Assembly: GCA_025526995.1 (NCBI GenBank)
Contig: JAHLKG010000006.1
Location: 1,178,001 to 1,242,000, forward strand
DNA from: Powellomyces hirtus
Lineage: Eukaryota > Chytridiomycota > Chytridiomycetes > Spizellomycetales > Powellomycetaceae
Direction of reading: 5' to 3'
DNA length: 64,000 nt
Numbering within the stretch: the first letter of the stretch is position 1; every line of letters starts with the position of its first letter. This document shows, piece by piece, positions 1 through 10,763 of the stretch. Below the pieces are notes generated by a model. That model was not told where the DNA came from and searched no databases. It worked only from the letters and a program-made list of their open reading frames with translations. A program made the position numbers and the translations under genes.

Positions 1-504
1 ACTGACGGGCGCGCAGGAGCCAAATGTTATGGGATTGCGGACCTGCAGGAGACAGGAGCCGGCGGGGCAGTTCATGTCGGGGACGGTGAGGGTGATTGGG
101 ACGTCTTGGCCCTTTGAGCCTCTGTTGGCATTGTTGATTCCGAATCGGCCCGGGGCGTTGGCAGTGATGGGCGCATTGGTCCAGGTCGCTCCGTTGTCGG
201 GAGAGAATGCAGCGGTGAGTGGGCCTGCACCATCTTGGTTCACAATGTGGTAGGTAACCGTAGCGGAGGAGCCGGCAACAAAGTTGGCGCGGGGAGCCAT
301 GTCTGATCGGTCGATTGCCCCGGGATTGGCGAGGACAGTGCCACACGCATTGGCGCGGGTGACACCGATGGCAACGTCGGCTTGTGAGTTGAGGTCGACG
401 GCGGTGTTGACATTGAGGCCGAGGGGCTCTATTAGCTTGCCATGCGCGGACACGGTCGCGGCGAGGATGGCGACTTGGGCGAGGATGCAGATGGTGGTTT
501 TCAT
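1..504 (-). CDS. Egh16-like secreted protein, C-terminus cut by window edge
   Basis: Reading starts at the ATG at 504-502 and stays open for 168 codons to the window edge, so the 3' end is missing. The first 18 or so residues form a signal peptide (MKTTICILAQVAILAATVSA) ending before HGKL, so the mature protein would begin with His-Gly, as in the Egh16-like family (gEgh16/MAS) and in histidine-brace copper enzymes. Family-like features are the early ANACG stretch, and further on DMNCP followed by CLLQV and FGSC, which matches the conserved Cys pattern of Egh16-like proteins. These are secreted fungal proteins linked to host or substrate contact; their biochemical role is unsettled. The family call is from remembered motif spacing, not a search. 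A lytic polysaccharide monooxygenase-like protein is the main alternative. Confidence 0.6.
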   Translation of the reverse strand, partial: MKTTICILAQVAILAATVSAHGKLIEPLGLNVNTAVDLNSQADVAIGVTRANACGTVLANPGAIDRSDMAPRANFVAGSSATVTYHIVNQDGAGPLTAAFSPDNGATWTNAPITANAPGRFGINNANRGSKGQDVPITLTVPDMNCPAGSCLLQVRNPITFGSCAPVS

Positions 505-593
505 GTTTGTGATGTGAACTAGCTAAGTGCAAAAGAGTCGCGGGAGAGAGATGTGCGGGAGTGTGAGTGTGGGAAGAGGAGAAAGCCCCTAGG

Positions 594-601
594 TTTTTAT
601 A
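594..601 (-). promoter_or_regulatory. TATA box of the Egh16-like gene
   Basis: The minus strand reads TATAAAAA about 90 nt upstream of the ATG at 504. Position and orientation fit a core promoter for the secreted protein gene. Confidence 0.5.
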
Positions 602-1827
602 GCCGCGACGCTCTACCCACACTATTCTTCCTCCTCCGCGCAAGACAAGAAATGAAATGAAATATTTCTGGGTAAATCCAAAAATCTCGTAAACTCTATT
701 TTTGCACGTGCAGAAGGAAGGTGGGGGGGCCCGGCTCTGTTCGAGATATTGGGGAAAGCGCGATTCCATTAGCAACCGTTCTGTCACCCCAGCAAAGTAA
801 TGAAATCTACATTCGCTCCTTTTGGGGTTCTGCCCGTGCAGGCAGTCTCATCCCATTGAAACCCAAATTCGTCTCACTCCTCGACTAAGTTCACACCTCA
901 TGAAGTTCCCCACATCTGTAACAGCGTCTCTCTCCTTAAAATACAGTCAAAGCGCGACGCGTAGGTGCGACGCCACACAAGCCGCTTCAATAAGCAATAA
1001 AAAAAACTTGACCGAACTTGTCAATAATCGGCTCAATTCCACGGTTTCCTTGTGGAGTTGATAGTTCCTTGGAATGATGAGTGGATGATGTAAGGAAAGA
1101 TGGATGAGCGATTTTTGCGCCCCGACCGCAGGCGGCCGGTCAGGGAGTTCACGCTCTCGTCAACAAAATCAACAACTCGACGACCACACTCTACAAAACG
1201 TTCCTTAGAAGTGTCAGCTTGCGCTTGTGTAGATGAGTGATCGGCTCGGACGCCGGAGCCCAACCAAATATATGCCATGTGGGGCCTTTCAGCTTGTCTA
1301 CACCATTAGCCCCACGGTTTTTACAAGGCGTCCCTCGAGCTTGCACTTAAGGCAAGAGGTGATCGACAGCTACGCTTTGGTGAATCTGTCTACAATGACA
1401 TCACGACGAGCCCATCAAAGCCAACTCGACACTCTTCAAAGCGTTGCATTTGTGGACAGGGATGGTCGGCTCGGACGCTGAGCCAGTCAGGAAGCCCAGC
1501 CAACTTGATGGCCGTAGCGGTGTTTCAGTTAGCAACATCATGTGGAAAACCTTAGGTTGCCGCGCCCAAGCGCCCTCCCATACATTCCTGGAAGACGGAG
1601 ATTTTTTCACAAAGAAAAGAGCGTGGGACGAGCAGGAAAACATTTGTAGGTCTATCTCAAATGTGTCTTTAGGTGTATGATTCAGGTAAAATGTCACTGT
1701 AACTCTAACTAGATTGTACAATATGAACAAGAATGGGAGCGAAACCGGGGCGTTGTGGATGGGATGGGTGATTAGGTGCGTACCAAGTCTCAGAAAGAAA
1801 AATGTCTTTATAAACTATTTGATAAAT
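602..1827. other. Intergenic stretch, no gene seen
   Basis: Short open frames occur on both strands, but none has splice structure, a recognisable domain or a convincing start. The only notable feature is moderate GC with a few inverted words. Confidence 0.5.
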
Positions 1828-3180
1828 TTACCATCCATGGGGAATCTTTCCATGGTTGTTTCTCCTGGCCGCCTTTTCCATCGCATGGCATTGGAACAAG
1901 GCGCGGTTGATGTATTTGTGGGACTGGGACGGTTCGCACGCGATTTCGGCGCATTGAATCAGCGTGGGCGAGCCGGTGGATTTGAAGTGGTGTTTGGCGG
2001 CAGAGCAGTCAGGGGCTTTGTTGTTATGGTGCTCAGAGGTGAGAGCCTTGTAGGGAGCGGCTTCGTAGGTGGGTTCTTCGTAGTTGGGTTCTTCGTAGGT
2101 GGGTTCTTCGTAGGTGGGTTCTTCGTAGGAGGGTTCCTCGTATGATGGTTCCTCGTAGCTGGGTTCCTCGTAGCTGGGTACCTCGTAGTCGTCCTCGTAA
2201 GTGGGTTCCTCGTGGTCGTCCTCGTAAGTGGGTTCCTCGTAGTCATCCTCATATTTCTCAGCTTGGTGATGGTTGTAGTTGTTATCGTCCTCAACATCGC
2301 CCTGGTCATAGTAGTTCGCGGGGGCCGAGGCAGCCACACCATGTTTCTTGCTGGTGTCATGCTTGTTCTCATGTTCAGGGTACTCGTCTTTTTCCTCGTA
2401 CTGGTTGTCATGTTCTTGTTGCCAGTGGTGCGTCTTCTTATCCTCGTCATGCGGACGGTTTCCTCCACGTCCCTTCTGGTGACCAAAGATGGCGTTGTTG
2501 CAAATTCCATCGTCGACGAAGCGGGCGACTTTGACGTGACCGGGTGCCTCGCAGTGTTTGCTCGCGCACAGGAGCTGGCCGCGGAGGGCGCCATCCTTGT
2601 GCTTGGACGAATGCACATTAACGTACATGAGTCCCTGCGCCAGCATCTTCAATTTCTCCTCGTCAAACACCAACGGCTGCTCATTCCTCAATGGGTTCGC
2701 CGTGGTGGTGAACGCGGGGTCAGTTGTGGGGAGGACGTTGAATACTACCGAGGCGTTGTTGTGCTGGTCGGCGGGTCCGTGGATGTGGAGTTTGGTGATC
2801 GGTCCCGTGTTGAAATGGGATGCAGCAAACGCGGCCGTTTTATCCGATTTGCGGAGGACGAGGAGAGCGTTGCCGAAGGCGTTTTCACCAACAATCTTGC
2901 CGGGAACTTCTTTCTCGCCGCACATGATGGCTTTGTAGACGTCGTAGTGGGCTTCGTTCCATTCGGCGCCGTCGTGGGTTGGCCATTGATGTTCTGTTGG
3001 CTGCTTGTGGTTGTTGTTGTTGTTGTTGTGGTGCTCGTTCGTGGCGCCCGAGTAGCGTGCACCAGCAAAGTAACCCTTGTGTGGGCGCGACGCTTCGTAG
3101 GCCGGGACGGGAGCGGCGGTAACAAGGAGGAGCGATGACGCGGCTGCGAGAGCCGATGCGAGGATGATCGAGCGAGTCAT
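1828..3180 (-). CDS. Secreted CHRD-domain protein with YEEP repeats
   Basis: Single-exon gene of 450 residues. I chose the ATG at 3180-3178 because a signal peptide follows directly (MTRSIILASALAAASSLLLV, then TAAPVP); the frame is open further upstream but that part is His/Pro/Ser-rich leader. Residues about 62-185 form a CHRD domain: CGEKEVPG at its start, THLHIHGPA-like KLHIHGPAD in the middle and GLMYVNVHSSKHKDGALRGQL at its end (written as consecutive motifs). A long charged, His/Asp/Glu-rich region follows, then about a dozen YEEP[ST] or YEDDYEEP[ST] repeats, and a Cys-containing tail (positions about 395-450) with six cysteines. CHRD domains come from chordin and occur in bacterial and fungal extracellular proteins; the function is unknown. 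The Tyr/Glu-rich repeats suggest a wall-bound or adhesive protein, which is inference. Confidence 0.8.
   Translation of the reverse strand: MTRSIILASALAAASSLLLVTAAPVPAYEASRPHKGYFAGARYSGATNEHHNNNNNNHKQPTEHQWPTHDGAEWNEAHYDVYKAIMCGEKEVPGKIVGENAFGNALLVLRKSDKTAAFAASHFNTGPITKLHIHGPADQHNNASVVFNVLPTTDPAFTTTANPLRNEQPLVFDEEKLKMLAQGLMYVNVHSSKHKDGALRGQLLCASKHCEAPGHVKVARFVDDGICNNAIFGHQKGRGGNRPHDEDKKTHHWQQEHDNQYEEKDEYPEHENKHDTSKKHGVAASAPANYYDQGDVEDDNNYNHHQAEKYEDDYEEPTYEDDHEEPTYEDDYEVPSYEEPSYEEPSYEEPSYEEPTYEEPTYEEPNYEEPTYEAAPYKALTSEHHNNKAPDCSAAKHHFKSTGSPTLIQCAEIACEPSQSHKYINRALFQCHAMEKAARRNNHGKIPHGW
2065..2247 (-). repeat. Coding tandem repeat (Tyr-Glu-Glu-Pro units)
   Basis: A 15-nt unit, seen on the plus strand as variants of GGGTTCTTCGTAGGT, is repeated in frame with longer 27-30 nt variants at the right end. 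It encodes YEEPT/YEEPS units of the CHRD protein. Silent and conservative changes separate the units, so the repeat is not a fresh expansion. Confidence 0.75.
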
Positions 3181-3332
3181 CCTGGAGTGTTGATGTATTG
3201 TGAAAGAGAGGGGGATGAGAGAAGGGTGGTGGTGGTGGGGATGCGGGGAGGAGAAGGGAGTGTGGAAGGGATGTGTTGGTGTTGCTGTGTGTTGTTGTGT
3301 GAAGGAGAGGGTATCCCGAAATCGTAGTCCTG

Positions 3333-3340
3333 TATTTATA
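3333..3340 (-). promoter_or_regulatory. TATA box of the CHRD gene
   Basis: The minus strand reads TATAAATA about 155 nt upstream of the chosen ATG at 3180, which supports transcription starting downstream of it. Confidence 0.45.
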
Positions 3341-3855
3341 GAATTATGGTTGCTACTATGTAGAGATATGTAAGTAGGTATCTCTAAGTAAAGATAAACG
3401 GTGAAGCGAAGTAAAACACCGATGCGAAGCAACGGGGGAACAGCGAAACTTTTCTATCTATCAACGGCTGAATGAAGGAAGGAAATCAGCGATTCCCAAG
3501 CCGCTTGCTCCGCCGTAAACGTTCGCCCGAACTCGCCGGGCAAGCATCGTCCCGTCCCTCAGAGCGAAATCATTTTTATCTCAGCCCGCCGGTCGGAGCT
3601 CACAACAGAGTCACGGTCGCAAGTTCTCGCACCACAGACCGCCAACTTGGGAGTTTTTGCGCTACTCTCCCAAGACGCGTCGGTGGCACAGTTTTTCAGC
3701 CTTTTCACACTTTCCCATCCATCATCTCCAGCCACCACAGCCGCAGTTCGCTTTTCATGGAGACTCAGCCAGTGCACCGGTAATCAATGCGCAGCAGACC
3801 CACGTGACTGTAAAATTACTTGACAGTATTGATCTCCATTCCGTCCACGTCATCC
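3341..3855. other. Intergenic stretch, no gene seen
   Basis: Upstream region of the CHRD gene and of the tRNA. No open frame here has supporting features. Confidence 0.4.
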
Positions 3856-3928
3856 GGGGAATTAGCTCAAGTGGTAGAGCGCCCGCTTAGCATGCGGGAG
3901 GCACGGGGATCAATGCCCCGATTCTCCA
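3856..3928 (+). tRNA. tRNA-Ala (anticodon AGC)
   Basis: A 73-nt intronless tRNA. The acceptor arm GGGGAAT pairs with ATTCTCC; the D arm is GCTC/GAGC; the anticodon stem CCCGC/GCGGG encloses the loop TTAGCAT with anticodon AGC; the T arm is CGGGG/CCCCG with loop ATCAATG. A54 in place of T54 is usual for eukaryotic tRNA-Ala(AGC). Internal A box (TAGCTCAAGTGG) and B box (GGGATCAATGCC) are present. CCA is not encoded. Confidence 0.97.
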
Positions 3929-3949
3929 TTCATTTTCTGTTTGTCTTTC

Positions 3950-3956
3950 TTTTTTT
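3950..3956 (+). terminator. RNA polymerase III T-run terminator
   Basis: Seven T residues about 20 nt after the tRNA-Ala 3' end. Confidence 0.7.
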
Positions 3957-4209
3957 CTTTATGCTTAGGCTTTTGCTGTGACAATAGGCTTTTTGCAACC
4001 CCACTGGAAGATACGTTTGCTATCTAGTATAACAAACATATAGACACACGGCGATTTTTCGTGTTATGTACATGAGTAAAAGTGGGTGCAATGAGGTGGG
4101 ATGAAAGAAGGCAAGCAAAATGGAAGACAAAAAGGGGGAGAAATCGAAAGCAGCAACCCGACACAAGACTGGGGTATGCCCACTATTGCGTTGAACTGTT
4201 GTGCTTCTT

Positions 4210-6186
4210 TCACATGATGAGATGATCAAGGACATCTCTCAACTCATCGATTCCATAGAGGCCCTTCTCTGTTCCACTCCCCACCTGGGCAGCACGGACT
4301 CTCACACACCGAATCCCCAGCTGTTCAATCTGCTCCACATCGACTTTGATCGCTCCATCCTCCGGATAGAGGAGGTGGGTCATGTACGCTTGCGGGGGAT
4401 GCGGGGAGGCCAGATAAGTCCGTCTCGAGGGGTAAAGTTCGACCAGAGTCGGGGAGTTGATGCCTGGCAGATGGGTGGGAGAAAGGTGGTGGTACGGTGC
4501 AGGAGGCGGCGTAAGGCCCGAGCTTGAGGAGACGGAGTGACGGGTGTGGTTGACGCGGATGGGGCGGGGTGAGGAGGAGTAAGTGGGTGGTGAGGAGGAA
4601 GTGACGGGTTCGTCGCCGAGCCACCATCCAAGTCCTGCCGGTCGGCCGTCACAGTCGCGGTCGGCCGGATTTATGGAGAAGCCTTCCATGTCGTTGACGA
4701 TGGAGCGGGTGAAGGATTCTCTCCGGCCCGACTGTTGAGCTCTGCGTTCGTCGACCATGCACGAATAGTTAAGTGCGTCCGTGATGGCATAGATAAAGTC
4801 CAAGGCTGTGTAGCCCTCCGTTTCGCGGTCATGGGAGCCGTTGAGCAGCAGCAATTTGACGCGCGAAAGCGGTGGGCCGCCGCGGATCGGGAATGGTGCG
4901 GGTGGCGTAACGGGGATTTTGTCAGCGAGGAGGCGGCCCACGCCTGGGACAATGAGACAGGGCAGGATGGAAGTGTAGAGAGATCCACATCCGAAGATCA
5001 CAGTTCGCTTCCGCGCGAGCTGAGCGGCCACAAGTGGGTTCACGTCCGGAAAGATTTCCTGCTGTTCGCGGTTGACGTAATAGATTCTTCGGATCGGAGA
5101 GGCGAGAGGCGGACAGGTGGCCTTGTTGAAAATAAGGTTTTGACTAATGTTGCGCGTGAGCGAGTAGAATGGTTGCGTTGGTGGTTGATCTGGGTGGAGG
5201 TCGTCGGGGGAGAAGATGCTGGGTATATCCATGTCTTTGCCAAGTGACCCTGTCCGCGGTCGCGCGCCCTCGGGAGCGACCTGACCCGGATGCGAAATCT
5301 CACACTGTCCCACAATCACATTCCCGTCTCTCTGCGCCGCCGCAATTGTCACCGACCCTCGTGTGGTCGCCAACACGGGTACAACCTCGGTTCTAGGCGG
5401 GACGCGCATGATTCTCGCAAACTGGAACACGGCCGCATCAAGGTTATCGAAAAACAGCCGGGAGCCCGTCAAAAAGAAATTGCCGATCGACCCGCCTTGG
5501 AAATCAAACGGTGGACCGCGAGTGGCCGACTTGAACAGTTCGTGCTGAAAATGCGCCAGGAACGTCCGGATCGTCTCGCGGTACGGGTGCGAGATTCCTT
5601 GCCAGAGAACATGTCGACCTTCGAGCATCTCGAGCCATTCGGCTTTCGCAGACGGCCGTTTGGACGTTGGGTCGTCAAATGGGAGCCGGTAGCTCAAGAG
5701 GTCATGTACTGCTTTTGACTAAAAGACATCAGTTACACATCAGAAAACCGTCGAATGGGATCACACGTGCATGTGAAACAGAAAAGAATGCAAAGAGAAC
5801 TCACACCTCAAAAGAACTCGTCTCTGCAAGTCTGACAACCCTCGACCTCAAGTCTCCAATTCCCGGCCCTCCCAGCACCTTGATAATCTCCGACGTCGAA
5901 CCCCCTGCAATCCAAAGATACGGAAAAGGAATCAGCATACGAGAAGCACAATTCGCTCTCCTCGCCATTCTCTCAATTTTTTTTTTCTCTCACCATCGTC
6001 CGAAACCGGCATGATATACGCGGTATCATCGGTGGCACTCTGCAATAACGTCACAAACGTGTTCATTGCCGACCCGCCGGAAAACACGGCAATGGAGCGA
6101 GGACTCGACGTGGCGCTGATGGGAATGTCGTCGCGGAGGCGGTACCGCGCAGACATCGGGATGCTGATGGGTGCGGGTGCTGACAT
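4210..6186 (-). CDS. CofD/UPF0052-family protein
   Basis: Three exons, 6186-5994, 5904-5807 and 5718-4210, giving 599 residues; introns of 89 and 88 nt have GT..AG borders and keep frame. The N-terminus holds the nucleotide-binding-like motifs of the CofD/YvcK superfamily: IAVFSGGSAMN (about 32-42) and VSDDGGSTSE (about 61-70), the latter spanning the first splice site. FQGGSIGNFFLTG and PVLATT follow, and later LIVPGVG, LLLLNGSHDRET and a C-terminal segment ending RDVLDHLIM. A Ser/Pro-rich linker lies before the last 90 residues. In methanogens and actinobacteria CofD moves 2-phospho-lactate onto the coenzyme F420 precursor, while bacterial YvcK is needed on gluconeogenic carbon sources. Fungi are not known to make F420, so the substrate of this fungal branch is open. 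Confidence 0.85.
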
Positions 6187-7229
6187 TATTGCAAGCCCCA
6201 AACAAAAAAACAAAAAAACAAAGGGGAATCGCAAATGGGGCCTCAGAAAGTTTCTGTTTTTTGTCTCTTTCCAGTTTATGCCAGCCTTCTCCGTGGCTTC
6301 ACTTCCTCTTATTCGTTTTCTTTGCTATAAATAAAGTCGTGAAGTAGCCGTGTGGAATGCGAAGCAATAAATAGATAAGGAAGAGACTTGGAGGTGTCCA
6401 ATCCGTCGAAGTGACCACGCGTCGCTCTTCCCGTTATCTCTGAATCCATACATTTTGACAGGTGAAAAGTTGTATAAAAGTGTATACTGTACTCTGCGAG
6501 CCCTCCAAATCGTGGGATTGAACCCTGCGATGCTTGGCTCACTCAGACGTCGACCCTTCAAAGAGAAGACAAAAAAATTCTAAATGACACTGTTTGGCAG
6601 TTTGTCGCAGCGTTGATGGTTGCTGCCGCCTGTGTCAATACCACCGTTTTCGCCAGTAGAACTCCATGTTCCTCTTCGACCACCAATTTGAGCAGCCCTC
6701 TAGACGCATCAATGACCAAGCGTCTCTGATACATTGCTCATGTCAGCTGCGTTTCAACGGCTGCTCAGGTTCCGTCAAAAGCTGCAAACACATGTCAATA
6801 AGCGTTGTGCCAAAGTCAGAGCTTTTCCAATGTATCATTTTGTTTCATTTCTCCCATTTATCATTTACATGCACAAAAAGAAACAAAGCACAAAATGCCA
6901 ACTATCACAGACACGACAAGAAGAAAAGGTACAGATAAGGGAGGAATGTGCAAGGATAAATAAACGACAGACGCGCGGCAGCAAAGGAAGTGTGTTGATG
7001 GACATAAATAAGTCCTGCTAAGCAGGCAAGTGGATAGGATTCCGACCAACAAACAGCTTCCTTGGAAAACGTGCCCGTATAGATCGTAATGTCTTTGTAG
7101 CGATTGCAATTCAGCTGACGTACGAGGGCGCAGCGGCGCAATGCGGGAACCTTGTGCAGAGAGGGGGCGGTTGGGTATGACGGTTGTTCTTCTCGTCCAG
7201 ATCTTGGTTTCTCTTCATTGTGTACCACA
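6187..7229. other. Intergenic stretch, no gene seen
   Basis: Moderately AT-rich, with the RNR2 3' end on the right and the CofD-like promoter on the left. Open frames on both strands have no recognisable sequence and no splice support. Confidence 0.45.
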
Positions 7230-8528
7230 TCAAAAGTCAGCGTCGAGAGTAAACTCCTGATCTCCCTGCTTCTGCATGACACCCGCCATCTGGTACTCGC
7301 CAACCTTCTTCTCGAAGAAGTTGGTTTTGCCCTGGAGGGAGATGAGCTCCATGAAATCAAAGGGGTTCTCCACATTGTACTCCTTTTCGTATCCGAGGGC
7401 GACAAAGAGTCGGTCGGCCACAAACTCAATGTACTGCTGCATGAGTTTGGCGTTCATTCCAATGAGGGAAACGGGGAGAGCGTCCGTCAGGAACTCTTGT
7501 TCAATGATGACGGCTTCCCGGAGGAGGCTGCGAACGGTTTCGGCCGACGGTTTGTTGCGGAGGAGGGAGAAGAGCAGGCAGGCAAAGTCCGTGTGCAGGC
7601 CTTCGTCGCGCGAGATGAGTTCGTTAGAAAAGGTCAAGCCAGGCATGAGACCCCGCTTCTTGAGCCAGAAGATTGCGGCAAAGGAGCCGCTGAAGAAGAT
7701 GCCTTCGACAACGGCAAAAGCGACGAGGCGAATGGCAAAAGACGAGTTTTTATCACTGATCCAGCGGAGTGCCCAGTTCGCCTTTTTGGCAATGCATGGA
7801 ACTGCAAAAAATGCAAGGGAAAAGACATTAGCCAAACACGTTCTTCTGTTGCACCAAAGACTGAAGCATTAGCCATACCAGTTTCCAGAGCGTCAAACAA
7901 GAATGTCCTCTCCTTCGAGTCCTTGATGTACGTATCAATCAGCAGTGAGTACATCTCACTGTGAATGTTCTCGATCATGATCTGGAAACCGTAGAAGCAT
8001 CTAGCTTCGGCAATCTGCACGTCGTTGGAGAAGCGCTCAACCAGGTTCTCATTGACGATTCCGTCCGAGGCGGCAAAGAAGGCGAGAACGCGCGAGATGA
8101 AGAAGCGTTCATTGTCGGTCAGCTTGTTTTCCCAGTCGTGGTTGTCCTTGGAGAGATCGACTTCTTCGGCAGTCCAGAATGACGCCTCGGCCTTTTTGTA
8201 CATTTGCCAGACCTGGAATTGACATTTACCAGAATTGATGAGTTTGGGCGGGTAAACGAGGCAGAAGAATAGGAACGGAGAGGAGCCGTCGGAGAAGCAA
8301 AACAAAAAAACATACCTCCTGGTACTGTATCGGGAACAACACGAATCGACGAGCGTTCGGAGTCAAAAGAGGCTCGTTCTCGTCATCGTTGACCGTGTTC
8401 GTCGTGGTGGCGAGAATGGTGGTTGGAGAGGTGACGCTGGGGACGACAACGCTCTGCTTGAGCGGGGAGTTGGAGGCAGGGGAGGAGGAGGGGGAGGAGG
8501 CGGGACCGGTGATGTTTAAGTCGACCAT
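7230..8528 (-). CDS. RNR2: Ribonucleotide reductase small subunit (R2)
   Basis: Three exons, 8528-8316, 8212-7879 and 7801-7230, encoding 372 residues. R2 houses the di-iron centre and tyrosyl radical that the large subunit uses to reduce ribonucleotides to deoxyribonucleotides. Visible family sequence: [26 protein letters not shown] with the radical Tyr, [11 protein letters not shown] with iron ligands, the WALRWI stretch, [31 protein letters not shown], and the C-terminal FTLDADF tail that binds the large subunit. The N-terminal 55 residues are Ser/Thr/Pro-rich and not conserved. Introns are 103 and 77 nt; the codon split by the second intron gives [12 protein letters not shown], as in other R2 proteins. 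Length and motifs are those of an active class Ia R2. Confidence 0.97.
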
Positions 8529-9017
8529 TGCGTGTGTGTGTAAGTTTGTATAGAGGAAAAGAAGGCAGGAATGGAGGTTTGCGTGAGAGGCTGCAGAGGG
8601 GTACGTCGAACTTCCTTTATGTGAAAGAAGCGCTGGTGAATGGAATGGAGTGATGCAGGCGGAGAAAATGTCTCAAAAAGTGTTCTGACGGGAAGGGAAA
8701 AACGACGGAAAGGAATAATATGTGGGAGGGAATGTCCGAAAGGGGCGAACGGAAGGGATTTGGATTGGCTGGCTGTCCCTCTCTTTACAAGAATGACTCA
8801 ATAACCCCCAATGCGGATAAATGGAAGTGCTTGTCCAGTCAGTCCGGACATCGCGCTTTGTCCAGCTGACGTAATCTCGTTCCGCTCATTCTCGCGTTTA
8901 TTTATCCTTGTTTTGTTTTGGGTTTTGCGTATCGCGCGTATGCCTTGTGGCAGAAAGAGGTCGAGTAGCAGATATTCACATCGCAAACTGTGATTCTCAT
9001 AACACGAAGGTGTACAA
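8529..9017. other. Divergent promoter region between RNR2 and the GST-like gene
   Basis: 489 bp between two divergent starts. I see no clear TATA box and no additional gene. Confidence 0.4.
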
Positions 9018-10456
9018 ATGATGGGCCTCGACTACGCCAAATGGGACTCTCTCGACGTCTCGTCTTCCTCCTCTTCATCATCCGCATCCTCGCGCTCCGC
9101 CTCTCCGCAACCTCTATCCACTCGTTCCGCTTCGTCCTCCTCGTCCAAAATCGCCGCGGCTCTCCGCCTGAAAGCTCTTGCCTCCGAAAGTGATTCCCGT
9201 CCCAAAGGATGCCTGGTGACAATCCCTTGGGACTCCCATTGTGAAGCGGTCCGTTGGGCTCTTGATCGACATGGGATTTCGTATATTGAGGAAAGTGTCC
9301 CCTGGGGTCTCCATCTGTGGTTAGCTCTGGCGTACTCGGATAAGATGCCCAAGCCACAGCAAACGAGTGTTCCGGTGTTTAAGACAGGAAAGGGTGAGGT
9401 GAGTTGACACACAGGAGACTGTGATCGAGTGGTGGAATGGAGTACGAAGAACGAATGAGGTTGAGACAGACGCGGACACCCACTTCGTTAGGAGTAGTTT
9501 TCTCTAAAGCTCACCATTACCTCCTTACCTCTCTAATTCCACAGGTTCTCAAACGCTCCTCAACCGACGTCTTCACTTACCTCTTCGCGCACTCTCTCTC
9601 TTCACCCATCCGTCTCTACACTCCACCCTCAGCACTCGATCTCCAATCCTACTTTGACACCACTCTCGCGCCCGCCGCCCGCACCGTTTTCCTGCACACG
9701 CTCCTCACCGCCTGCCCATCATCGCTCGCGCGCGCGTACTTGGTCGACACGGTACATCTAAACACGTGGAGGGCATTGGGACAGGCGACGTGGTGGGCGG
9801 TGAGGATGGTCATGCGGAGGCGGTTTTGTTGCAGTGACGAGGAGGTGGAGAGTGCATGGGTTGTGGTGACGGAAGTGTATGAGAAGGTTGAAGAAGAGTT
9901 GCGAAAACAGGAACAGGCACAACAACGTAGTCATCACCACAAAAAACGCAAACAGCCGTTCTTATGTGGACCAACCGTCACTGCCGCCGACATTTCATTC
10001 GCCGCCCACAGCATCCTCGTATTGTTTGCTAGTCGTGATGACGACAGTTTCGCCTCCTGCCTGCGTCTCTCGGTACCGCCTCTTTCCTCACTCCCCAAAC
10101 GCGTGTCCACACGCATTCGGATTCTCCGCGCGACGGCAGCGGGGCAACACGCGATCCGGATGTATAAACGCGAGCGGGGCGGGAGCGATGGCGGAATGGG
10201 ATCGTTTCGCTCGCGCTATGCGAGAGCGAATAATCCGTGGTGGGCCGAGGTCGATGTGTTGAATGCGTGCGCTGCGAGTGTAACCGGAATTGTGCTCATT
10301 GTGGGGGTTTTGCTGGGGTGGCGATTTGGCGTTGTGAAAGGAGTATTGTTGGGAGCGGCCATGCTGGTGGGAGCTGCGGTTGGGGTATGGTATGGGGTTC
10401 AGGGTACGTTGTGCGAGGAACGCGCGAGACAGCTCTGGTTCGTGTGCTTTGGATGA
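9018..10456 (+). CDS. GST-fold protein with C-terminal membrane anchor
   Basis: Two exons, 9018-9398 and 9545-10456 (146-nt intron, GAG|GTGAGT ... CACAG|GTT), 430 residues. A Ser-rich N-terminus precedes a thioredoxin-like GST N-terminal half: TIPWDSHCEAVRWALD (about 67-82), GISYIEESVPWG and the cis-Pro segment TSVPVF. The C-terminal half has CGPTVTAADISFAAHSIL, matching the GST-C N-capping region. Near the end are two hydrophobic segments, SVTGIVLIVGVLLGW and VLLGAAMLVGAAVGVWYGV, which should form a membrane hairpin. The PWDSHCE motif puts the candidate catalytic residue in the usual place. Metaxin/Tom37-type import proteins share the fold and are an alternative. A second ATG at 9021 is equally possible. 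Confidence 0.65.
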
Positions 10457-10491
10457 AACAGGGGTTAGGGTTGGCAGCTACTTCGTCCGTC

Positions 10492-10498
10492 TATAAAA
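10492..10498 (+). promoter_or_regulatory. TATA box before the 52-residue ORF
   Basis: TATAAAA lies 107 nt upstream of the ATG at 10605, with a purine-rich, G-poor leader in between, typical of an expressed fungal gene. Confidence 0.4.
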
Positions 10499-10604
10499 GA
10501 GAGAGCAACGGACCTTCACCCCGCTAGATAGAAGAGACAGAGAGAATAAGGAATAACAGAGAACAGAGCTAGCGCGTCTTTTGTACTAGTTATAACAAAC
10601 AACG

Positions 10605-10763
10605 ATGACGACGCTGATTACAACGACAACCGCGAGTCCCACCGCTGCCGCGACCATCACGCCGGACATGCCCGCCACGGCAGCCCACCTGCGCCAACGA
10701 TGTACACCGCCCGCACTGGTACCGTCGCGCCCGGATCATGGAAGACCAGATTCGGCATTGTAA
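10605..10763 (+). CDS. Candidate small gene, 52 residues
   Basis: ATG at 10605 in the context ACAAACAACGATG, TAA at 10761. The peptide begins MTTLITTTTASPTAAA and is Thr/Ala/Pro-rich with one Cys; no domain is recognised. Support is contextual only: a good TATA box, an A-rich leader and a strong start context, in a gap where the flanking GST-like gene has ended and CCA1 ends on the other strand. It may instead be an untranslated transcript or a chance ORF. Confidence 0.3.
   Translation: MTTLITTTTASPTAAATITPDMPATAAHLRQRCTPPALVPSRPDHGRPDSAL

Noticed and set aside
2212..3138. 308-residue plus-strand open frame over the CHRD gene
   Set aside because: Mirror of the minus-strand gene; its Val/Leu-rich translation comes from the complement of His/Asn/Asp codons, while the minus frame has a signal peptide and a CHRD domain.
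6905..7429. 174-residue minus-strand frame overlapping the RNR2 3' end
   Set aside because: It overlaps the end of RNR2 in another frame and continues into 3' flank; no motif or start context.
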